From: Balneolales bacterium
GTDB lineage: Bacteria; Bacteroidota; Rhodothermia; Balneolales; Natronogracilivirgulaceae
Length of the DNA stretch: 13,349 bases
Direction of reading: 5' to 3'
NCBI GenBank assembly: GCA_007131625.1
Contig: SLQC01000248.1
Location: 1 to 13,349 of the forward strand
Position numbers and translations under genes: made by a program. This document shows positions 1 to 5,971 of the stretch, one piece after another. Under the pieces are notes generated by a model. That model worked only from the letters and a program-made list of their open reading frames with translations, was not told the DNA's origin and did not search any database. The stretch's first letter is position 1. Each line of letters opens with the position of its first letter.

Positions 1-327
1 AATTTAAATATGCCTGTTCGCGAAAAGAAATTTACCCGAAATGAGCTGCTGATTGACTACTGTTTACTTGTTTTACCTCGTACGATCGAAGAAATAATAT
101 TAAATCTGTTGCCTCAGGGTAATATTTCCAAATGGTTTTCCGGAATCGGGCAGGGAGCGAGTGGTGTTGGTGTCACAAAAGCGATGTATTTCCATGATTA
201 CTTTTTTACCAATGCACCGCAATCCCGGCGTCATCACAAAGAGAAAAGTTAATTTAACACTTTCATTTGTCAGCTGTACGGAAAAGCCGTCGGATTTACC
301 GGATTTCACGATCGATCGTATCTTTTT

Positions 328-355
328 TTGACAATTAGACATTTTTCCGTTTATT
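328..355 (+). promoter_or_regulatory. Candidate sigma70-like promoter for cfa
   Basis: A perfect -35 hexamer TTGACA (328-333) is followed after 16 bp by TTTATT (350-355), a 4/6 match to the -10 consensus. Transcription would begin near 362 and give a leader of about 48 nt. The -10 is weak and the host lineage may use a different consensus, so this is a candidate only. Confidence 0.35.
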
Positions 356-398
356 GCCCATATAACAGGCAACGGGGTATTCTTATTTAGTTATTATC

Positions 399-404
399 GG
401 GAGG
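399..404 (+). promoter_or_regulatory. Strong Shine-Dalgarno sequence of cfa
   Basis: GGGAGG lies 5 nt before the ATG at 410 and decides this start over the in-frame ATG at 419. It is the strongest ribosome binding site in the window; most of the minus-strand genes have no comparable sequence. Confidence 0.75.
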
Positions 405-409
405 CAGCT

Positions 410-1522
410 ATGAACTCTATGCAGCTAAAAACTCAAAAATTATTTGATGAAGCCGGTATCACTATAAATGGTAAACGCAAATTCGATATCCAGGTCCATA
501 ATGACCGATTGTATCAGAAGGTTTTTGCAAATGGTTCACTCGGTCTGGGTGAGGCATACATGGAAGGATGGTGGGACTGCGAGGCGCTCGACGATTTTTT
601 TTACCGGGTTACCGCCGCACAGCTGGAGCGACGTGTTAAGCCAATTCGTGAAATGGGGACCATTCTCAAAGCATCTCTGATGAATTTGCAAAAACCTTCG
701 CGTGCATTTGACATCGGCAAACACCATTATGACATCGGCGACGATCTTTATGAAGCGATGCTCGACAAACGAATGATCTACAGTTGCGCATATTGGAAAG
801 GTACGCGGACCCTTGATAAAGCGCAGGAAAACAAACTGGATCTCGTCTTTCGCAAACTCGGCCTTAAAAAGGGAATGCGGGTATTGGATATCGGCTGTGG
901 ATGGGGTGGTGCCTTGCAGTATGCTGCAGAAAAATACGGAGCGACAGGTGTCGGCATCACGGTTTCGCACAATCAGGCGGTACGGGCAAAAAAGGTTTGC
1001 AAGGATCTCCCGGTCGAAATTCGCCTGGATGATTACCGCAAACTTGAGGGAACGTTTGATCGCATCTGGTCCATTGGTATGATCGAACATGTCGGTGCAA
1101 AAAACTATCGAACGTTCATGCAGATCGCTCATCGCTGCCTGAATCCCGACGGGCTATTTCTTCTCCATACCATAGGCGGAAACAGATCGGCATCAAAAAC
1201 CGACCCCTGGATTGGCAAATACATTTTCCCGAACTCCATGATTCCCTCCATTCGCCAGCTTGGACTTGCCATAGAAGACCTTTTTGTGATGGAAGACTGG
1301 CATAATTTCGGCACTGAATACAATAAAACGCTGTTGCGGTGGTACAAAAACATACTCTCACACCGTGATCAACTCTGTGAAAACTACGACGAAAGATTTT
1401 TCCGAATGTGGCAATACTACCTGCTCTGTTGTGCCGGAGCTTTCCGCTCACGCAAATTGAATCTGTGGCAAATTGTGCTCTCTCCTAACGGCGTTTCCGG
1501 GGGGTACCAATCTTTCAGATAG
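410..1522 (+). CDS. cfa: Cyclopropane-fatty-acyl-phospholipid synthase
   Basis: This enzyme transfers a methylene group from S-adenosylmethionine to the double bond of unsaturated acyl chains in membrane phospholipids, making cyclopropane fatty acids, usually in stationary phase or under acid or solvent stress. At 370 aa it is close to E. coli Cfa (382 aa) and aligns along its whole length. The SAM-binding motif VLDIGCGWGG is at 158-167. The bicarbonate-site residues known in E. coli (C139, E239, H266, I268, Y317) all appear at a constant offset of 13, as C126, E226, H253, I255 and Y304. The C-terminal CAGAFRSRKLNLWQ block is also typical. The start is set by GGGAGG five bases upstream. It is the only plus-strand gene and its 3' end overlaps holA by 8 bp. 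The strong Shine-Dalgarno and proteobacterial-like sequence hint at, but do not prove, horizontal acquisition. Confidence 0.96.
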   Translation: MNSMQLKTQKLFDEAGITINGKRKFDIQVHNDRLYQKVFANGSLGLGEAYMEGWWDCEALDDFFYRVTAAQLERRVKPIREMGTILKASLMNLQKPSRAFDIGKHHYDIGDDLYEAMLDKRMIYSCAYWKGTRTLDKAQENKLDLVFRKLGLKKGMRVLDIGCGWGGALQYAAEKYGATGVGITVSHNQAVRAKKVCKDLPVEIRLDDYRKLEGTFDRIWSIGMIEHVGAKNYRTFMQIAHRCLNPDGLFLLHTIGGNRSASKTDPWIGKYIFPNSMIPSIRQLGLAIEDLFVMEDWHNFGTEYNKTLLRWYKNILSHRDQLCENYDERFFRMWQYYLLCCAGAFRSRKLNLWQIVLSPNGVSGGYQSFR

Positions 1523-2636
1523 ACAAAAGTTTTTTTACCGTCATCAGCAAAATGGCTTCGGGTGATTCTTTGCTAAAGCCCTTGATCGCTTTGTCAGCGT
1601 CAAGCAGAACCTCAAAAAGCCACGGACACGTAGCCAATGGGTAATTTCGTCCTGCCCGGACCAGCTTTTCATAGTAAAAAACATTATTGACGCCGGTTGC
1701 ATCCCGGATCTGGTCCGGTTTCATTCCTTTGCGAGACAGCCGTTGAATATGCCAAATCTTCCCGAACGTCGTATTGAGAAATCCGATTATTTTTATCACC
1801 TCTCCGGTAGTCGATTCAGCCTGCTGCATCAAACGCTCGGCAATAAACATCGCTTTATCGGCCTCGCGGTCCAAAAGTGCATCCGAAAAATTAAACAGGG
1901 TATATTGACGATTGAAACCTACAACCTGCCGCACATCCTGGTCGGTGATTGCACCGCCATCTTCCCGATAATTGGATAGTTTTTCGATCTCAACAGTCAA
2001 CTGCTGCAAATGCCCCCCGACATGATACCCCAGTAGCTGAGCGGCACTATCTTCAAACTGTAAATTGTGCTCCACCGACGCCCACGTTTTAATCCATTGC
2101 TGCAACCGGAAGTCGGGAACCGCATCGAATGTCTGTGATGTTACGACTTTACTTTTTTTCAGTGCTTTGCCGATCCGGGAATTTTGAGCCGGTTTTTTCT
2201 CGCTAATCAAAATAAGTAATGTTGTGGGGTTGGGCCTGTTCAGATAGTTGGTCAGGTCATCCTGATTTCCCAAATCTTGGTTTCCCGCCTCGATCGCATC
2301 GTCTCCGGTCGAATCACCAGCACCACCCTCATAATCCAATGCCTCCTTTTCAAACATCTGCATAAAATCACGTACAACTACCGTCCGCCGGTCGGACATC
2401 ATCGGATAACTCCGGCATATGTCGATGAGTTTATCGACGGTGAAATCCCGGCCATATAATATATCGAGATTGAAATCCCTCGCCTCCTCCGGGATCAGCT
2501 CGATGGCGGAATCCTGAAGACGATCCGCAAAAAAGGTTTCTTCTCCGAAAAATGCGTATACCGGTTTTACTTTGGGACTCCGGATCTCTTCAAGTATCGT
2601 ATTGTAAAGTTCCAGACTAGACGGTTTTCGTGCCAT
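1515..2636 (-). CDS. holA: DNA polymerase III delta subunit
   Basis: HolA is the clamp-loader subunit that opens the beta sliding clamp so that it can be placed on DNA. The 373-aa protein has the family layout: an N-terminal segment PVYAFFGEETFFADRL (about 25-40), the RTVVVRDF strand (84-91), a middle part with LLGYHVGGHLQQLTVEIEKL, and the C-terminal collar domain with FLNTTFGKIW and a terminal ILLMTVKKLL helix. An acidic, low-complexity segment at about 102-127 (Gly, Asp and Asn rich) looks like an expanded surface loop. The ATG at 2636 has no Shine-Dalgarno. The gene follows asnS after a 166-bp spacer with hairpins, so it may have its own promoter. Its TGA lies inside the 3' end of the convergent cfa gene. 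Confidence 0.93.
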   Translation of the reverse strand: MARKPSSLELYNTILEEIRSPKVKPVYAFFGEETFFADRLQDSAIELIPEEARDFNLDILYGRDFTVDKLIDICRSYPMMSDRRTVVVRDFMQMFEKEALDYEGGAGDSTGDDAIEAGNQDLGNQDDLTNYLNRPNPTTLLILISEKKPAQNSRIGKALKKSKVVTSQTFDAVPDFRLQQWIKTWASVEHNLQFEDSAAQLLGYHVGGHLQQLTVEIEKLSNYREDGGAITDQDVRQVVGFNRQYTLFNFSDALLDREADKAMFIAERLMQQAESTTGEVIKIIGFLNTTFGKIWHIQRLSRKGMKPDQIRDATGVNNVFYYEKLVRAGRNYPLATCPWLFEVLLDADKAIKGFSKESPEAILLMTVKKLLSI

Positions 2637-2729
2637 TATGCGAATGAAATCTGTATGGATAATAAGTTTGGATTGAATGTGATGCAGTTATGTTGTATAG
2701 CAAAATAGTGCACCAAAGTGATTCAACAA

Positions 2730-2750
2730 CTGGAACATTCACTGTTCCAG
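2730..2750 (-). repeat. Perfect 8-bp inverted repeat in the asnS-holA spacer
   Basis: CTGGAACA (2730-2737) and TGTTCCAG (2743-2750) form a perfect 8-bp stem with a 5-nt loop. It sits between the asnS terminator candidate and holA. No run of T follows it on the minus strand, so it is more likely an operator or leader hairpin than a terminator. Confidence 0.6.
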
Positions 2751-2754
2751 ACAG

Positions 2755-2793
2755 AAAAAGTTTTGTTCCCTCCTTAATTCAGATGGAAGGAAC
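2755..2793 (-). terminator. Candidate terminator downstream of asnS
   Basis: On the minus strand, starting 9 nt after the asnS stop, GTTCCTTCC (2793-2785) pairs with GGAGGGAAC (2773-2765). This gives a 9-bp stem including one G-U pair and an 11-nt loop. It is followed by AAAAC and then five T residues. The T run is displaced from the stem, so termination may be partial. Confidence 0.5.
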
Positions 2794-2802
2794 CTAAAAG
2801 CG

Positions 2803-4296
2803 TTACGGGTACAAACGTCCCATCATTCTGGGAAACGGGATGGTTTCCCTGACATGCTTGAGCCCACACAACCAGGCTACTGTCCGCTCGAGGCCGAGTC
2901 CGAACCCGGAATGGGGTACCGATCCGTATTTCCTGAGATCCAGATACCATTGAAACTGTTCCTCGGGCAAATTGTGCTCTTTGATACGCTGACGGAGTGT
3001 CTCAAGATCGTCTTCCCGCTGTCCGCCACCGATGATCTCGCCGTATCCTTCCGGTGCCAGAATATCTACCCCAAGCGCGATATTGTCGTTAGCGGAATCG
3101 CGCTTCATATAAAACGCCTTGACTTCGGCCGGATAACCGTAAACCATGACCGGTGTGACTTCGTCCATCGTCAGCAATGTTTCATCACTGCCGCCAAAAT
3201 CTTCGCCCCATTTCTTCTCAAGTGCGGAATTTTTCCAGACCGGGATATTTCGGAGATCTTCTTCGATCTGATCCATCCGGGCGTTGATCTCACCACGTCG
3301 CCGATCGATTTGGAACTTACGGCCTTTCTTAGCCTGTCCGAATTCGGAATCCAGTGCAGCCAGCTCCTTCTTCAGCGATTCTGCTTCCTCCTGCCGGTCC
3401 GATTCCATCCGGTCGAGTTTCTCCTGCATCTGCGGAGATTTTAGCCGTTCGATCGCTTCGGTATAGGTGATTCTGGGGAATGGTGCCTTAATCAGCTCCA
3501 GCGTTGCGGTATCTCGCTCTAGCACCTCTAATTCAGAGCGATTTAACCGGACAACTTCCGAAACGATAAAAGCCATCATCTCTTCAGCCAGATCCATATT
3601 CATGTCCAGATCGTAGTAAGCCATCTCCGGTTCGATCATCCAGAATTCGGTGAGATGCCGGCGCGTTTTACTCTTTTCAGCCCGAAAGGTTGGTCCGAAT
3701 GTATAAATTTTCCCGTGTGCCATGGCCATCGCCTCGCCGTATAGCTGTCCCGATTGTGTCAGATACGCTTTGCGGTCGAAATAATCTGTTTCGAAGAGAT
3801 TGGTCGTGCCTTCGGCTGCATTTCCGGTGAAGATCGGCGCATCCATCTGCACGAATCCACGCTCCTGAAAGAACCGGTGTATGGCGAATATAATGGTGTT
3901 TCGCACACGCATGGCAGCCCATTGTTTGCGACTCCGCAGCCACAGATGGCGGTGCTCCATCAGAAATTCGACTCCGTGCTCTTTCGGTGTGATGGGATAC
4001 TCCTCGGCCTGGGAAACGATCTTCAGATCACGCACATGCAATTCATAACCACCGATGCTTCGTTCATCGGCATTCACCATCCCGGTAATCACAATGGCAC
4101 TTTCCTGTTGTAGCGAAGAGGCCTGTTCCCACACTTTCGGTGAGACATCATCCTGAGCTACAACGGTCTGACAGAGTCCGGTCCCGTCACGGACTATGAT
4201 GAAAACAAGTTTTTTGCTGGTCCGGATGTTGTACACCCAGCCATTCAATGTGGCCTCTCTGCCTGAAACTTCTGAAATACTATCAATATATACCAT
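2803..4296 (-). CDS. asnS: Asparaginyl-tRNA synthetase
   Basis: This cytoplasmic class IIb synthetase charges tRNA-Asn with asparagine. From the chosen ATG it has 497 aa. An N-terminal OB-fold anticodon-binding domain (SGREATLNGWVYNIR, about 12-25) is followed by the class II core. Motif 2 is FRAEKSKTRRHLTEFW with MIEPE (about 204-224) and motif 3 is GFGLGLER (464-471); the end, ETIPFPRMMGRLYP, is typical. AsnRS rather than AspRS is supported by the IIGGGQRE and KYGSVPHSGFGLGLERTVAW blocks. A Lys/Glu/Arg-rich, coiled-coil-like insertion of about 75 residues (about 287-361) separates FPRITYTEAIERL from WGEDFGGSDETLL, which are nearly adjacent in Bacillus-type enzymes. The open frame extends 43 codons upstream to a GTG at 4425. 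That acidic extension does not resemble the family and its GTG lies in a short duplicated repeat, so I start at 4296. No Shine-Dalgarno is visible. Confidence 0.95.
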   Translation of the reverse strand: MVYIDSISEVSGREATLNGWVYNIRTSKKLVFIIVRDGTGLCQTVVAQDDVSPKVWEQASSLQQESAIVITGMVNADERSIGGYELHVRDLKIVSQAEEYPITPKEHGVEFLMEHRHLWLRSRKQWAAMRVRNTIIFAIHRFFQERGFVQMDAPIFTGNAAEGTTNLFETDYFDRKAYLTQSGQLYGEAMAMAHGKIYTFGPTFRAEKSKTRRHLTEFWMIEPEMAYYDLDMNMDLAEEMMAFIVSEVVRLNRSELEVLERDTATLELIKAPFPRITYTEAIERLKSPQMQEKLDRMESDRQEEAESLKKELAALDSEFGQAKKGRKFQIDRRRGEINARMDQIEEDLRNIPVWKNSALEKKWGEDFGGSDETLLTMDEVTPVMVYGYPAEVKAFYMKRDSANDNIALGVDILAPEGYGEIIGGGQREDDLETLRQRIKEHNLPEEQFQWYLDLRKYGSVPHSGFGLGLERTVAWLCGLKHVRETIPFPRMMGRLYP

Positions 4297-4412
4297 ATAA
4301 ATAAGGTTTGTGTCAATATTCCGATTTCCAGACCACCGCCAATCCGTTGAATAGACTACTTCATCAACTTCTTCATCTTCCAATGAGCCATCATCTGTAT
4401 CACCGATCTCAT

Positions 4413-4455
4413 CTAACTGAGTCACCTGGCCTCAACTAACTAAATCACCCGGCCT
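4413..4455. repeat. Imperfect 20-bp direct repeat at the M16-asnS junction
   Basis: CTAACTGAGTCACCTGGCCT (4413-4432) and CTAACTAAATCACCCGGCCT (4436-4455) match at 17 of 20 positions, separated by CAA. The right copy covers the last codons and stop of the M16 gene. The left copy contains the GTG of the over-long asnS frame. It looks like a small tandem duplication of the M16 tail. Confidence 0.75.
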
Positions 4456-5722
4456 GATCTTCTGCATCACCTGCCTGCCCGTTATTCTCGGGCATCAGAA
4501 TGGTCTCGGTAAACTCTTTCTCATCAAAAAAGGTTTCACTAAGATCGCGAATTTGTCCGGCATCTGCACGGTCAATTTCTGCAACAAGTTCGTCCAGCGT
4601 CACATATCGATCGTAAAAAACCTCCGATTTGGCCAAACGGGTCATCCGGTTACTCATACTCTCCTGGGCCAGCAGCAATTTCCCTTTCAATTGTGATTTT
4701 GCCTCACTAAGCTCTTTTTCAGGTATCTTCTCTTCCCGCAGGCGGCGCAGTTCGGCAAGAACCAGCTCCCTCATATGATCGACATAACCTCGGTCGGTTC
4801 CGGTATAGATCCCGAACAAGCCGCTGTCGCGAAACGCCTCCATGAACGACTGAATATGATAACAGTATCCGTATTTCTCCCGGATGTTCTGATGCAGCCT
4901 AGAACTCATTCCCGATCCCAGCACTGTATTGGCCAACAGCAGTTTGTACCGGTCGGGATCGACGGCAGAAAGAGCGCGGCGACCCAGCATAAAATGGGTT
5001 TGTTCGATGGGTCGTTTCAGGACCTCCCGGCTTGCCACATACGGTGTCATCGGTTGGTCTCCGTTGCCGGTGACGGTTGACTCAAGCGGCTGAAAGTACT
5101 TCTCTACCAAGGCTGTAACACGATCATGCTCAGCATTTCCCGCTACCGCAATGATCACATTCCGGGGGTGGTATTGCTCGCCGATGTACTGAAACAGATG
5201 GTCCCGTGTAAAGCTGTTCACCGTCGATTCATAACCAATAATCGGCCGGCCCAGTGGATGGGGTTGAAACAACTGTTTGTGAAACTCTTCGAAAATGAAA
5301 TCTTCGGGATTGTCCCGGTACATTTTCATCTCTTCGATGACGACTTTTTTCTCCTTTTCGATTTCCACTTCCGGAAACAGGGAATGGATTACCATGTCGG
5401 TGAGAACATCCAGGGCTGTATCCAGCTCGGTGTCGAGGCACCGGGCATAATAACAGGTCAGCTCCGGGGAAGTGAAAGCATTGAGATAGCCTCCTACCGA
5501 CTCCATGCTTTGAGCGATGTCGTATGCCGACCGGCGTTCGGTTCCCTTGAACAGCATGTGTTCCAGAAAATGGGTTATGCCTGCCTCCTCTTCCTTCTCG
5601 TGGCGGCTGCCTGTTTTGACCCAGATACCGACCGACAGACTGCGGACGGTGCGAATGGATTCGGTTACAATTCGGAGGCCGTTCGGAAGAACGGTTTTTC
5701 TAACGCGGTCAGGTGTACTCAT
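4445..5722 (-). CDS. M16 family zinc metallopeptidase (processing peptidase type)
   Basis: This is a 425-aa peptidase of the pitrilysin/M16 family, in the size class of the mitochondrial processing peptidase beta subunit and Bacillus MlpA/YmxG. The inverted zinc motif HFLEH is at 51-55 (H51, E54, H55), and the third ligand Glu lies in VVIEEMKMYRDNPED (about E131), so an active site is present. The C-terminal half keeps the second M16 domain with LGSGMSSRLHQNIREKYGYCY, the region of the substrate-binding Arg/Tyr pair. No signal peptide is visible, so it is probably cytoplasmic; its substrate is unknown. It lies downstream of pnp, a conserved arrangement, but two terminator-like hairpins separate them. 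The ATG at 5722 has an A/T-rich leader with no Shine-Dalgarno and a UUCG hairpin just upstream. The C-terminal tail is acidic and Gly/Gln rich. Confidence 0.93.
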   Translation of the reverse strand: MSTPDRVRKTVLPNGLRIVTESIRTVRSLSVGIWVKTGSRHEKEEEAGITHFLEHMLFKGTERRSAYDIAQSMESVGGYLNAFTSPELTCYYARCLDTELDTALDVLTDMVIHSLFPEVEIEKEKKVVIEEMKMYRDNPEDFIFEEFHKQLFQPHPLGRPIIGYESTVNSFTRDHLFQYIGEQYHPRNVIIAVAGNAEHDRVTALVEKYFQPLESTVTGNGDQPMTPYVASREVLKRPIEQTHFMLGRRALSAVDPDRYKLLLANTVLGSGMSSRLHQNIREKYGYCYHIQSFMEAFRDSGLFGIYTGTDRGYVDHMRELVLAELRRLREEKIPEKELSEAKSQLKGKLLLAQESMSNRMTRLAKSEVFYDRYVTLDELVAEIDRADAGQIRDLSETFFDEKEFTETILMPENNGQAGDAEDQAG

Positions 5723-5735
5723 AGTAATGAATAAT

Positions 5736-5749
5736 GTACCCGAAGGTAC
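5736..5749 (-). promoter_or_regulatory. UUCG-capped hairpin just upstream of the M16 start codon
   Basis: On the minus strand GTACC-TTCG-GGTAC forms a perfect 5-bp stem closed by C(UUCG)G, an exceptionally stable tetraloop class in RNA. It ends 13 nt before the ATG at 5722, where a Shine-Dalgarno would normally lie, and is followed by an A/T-rich unstructured stretch. It may position or regulate initiation. Confidence 0.5.
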
Positions 5750-5859
5750 GGTTGAAAATAGAAGCGCTGCCTAACATCCCGGAATGTAATTATGAGAAAT
5801 CACAAAACATCTCCGGCAATAAAACCTGTCATTAAAGCGGCAGATAGTTATTACCAAAC

Positions 5860-5897
5860 AAAATAAAAGCGCCGATCACAAAGTGACAACGCTTTTT
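5860..5897 (-). terminator. Second (distal) rho-independent terminator after pnp
   Basis: On the minus strand AAAAGCG (5896-5890) pairs with CGCTTTT (5871-5865), with an inner GTCAC/GTGAT pairing across a 3-nt loop, followed by ATTTTG. Outer A-T pairs, a GC-containing core and a T-rich tail fit an intrinsic terminator that may work in both directions. Confidence 0.65.
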
Positions 5898-5958
5898 AAA
5901 AAACCAGTTCCGGATCATCGACTTGATGGAAACCTCTGCCACCATCCGATGATCCGGA
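5898..5958 (-). terminator. First (proximal) terminator hairpin after pnp
   Basis: TCCGGATCATCG (minus, 5958-5947) and CGATGATCCGGA (5920-5909) form a perfect 12-bp stem. It is extended by an inner GATGG/CCATC pairing with a 4-nt bulge on one side. After the stem come ACTGG and six T residues. It starts 13 nt beyond the pnp stop codon. The long stem could also protect the pnp 3' end from exonucleases. Confidence 0.7.
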
Positions 5959-5971
5959 TAATGGAATACTA

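Larger units (their letters stand above)
1..409. other. Gene-poor AT-rich leader region upstream of cfa
   Basis: I see no gene I can support here. Two mutually overlapping open frames of 80 codons (plus, 10-252) and 90 codons (minus, 100-372) have no recognisable domain and no good ribosome binding site, and neither looks like a fragment of a known family. The stretch contains a perfect 10-bp palindrome CGATCGATCG at 309-318 and, at its right end, the probable cfa promoter and ribosome binding site. It could be ordinary intergenic DNA or the decayed remains of a gene. Confidence 0.6.

Noticed and set aside
10..372. Two small overlapping open frames (80 and 90 codons) on opposite strands
   Set aside because: Neither has a recognisable motif or a credible translation start; they overlap and could both arise by chance.
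536..1132. 198-codon open frame antisense to cfa
   Set aside because: It is a shadow of the strongly supported cfa frame, with no recognisable domain.
2854..3444. 196-codon plus-strand open frame
   Set aside because: It is antisense to asnS, whose motifs are unambiguous.
4311..4316. TTGACA on the minus strand upstream of asnS
   Set aside because: It lies only 14 bp before the ATG, so a matching -10 would fall inside or at the start of the coding region.
4297..4425. 43-codon N-terminal extension of asnS from GTG 4425
   Set aside because: The sequence is acidic, resembles no AsnRS N-terminus, and begins inside a duplicated copy of the M16 tail; the family start matches ATG 4296.
5126..5734. 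202-codon plus-strand open frame
   Set aside because: It is antisense to the M16 peptidase, has no domain and no ribosome binding site.
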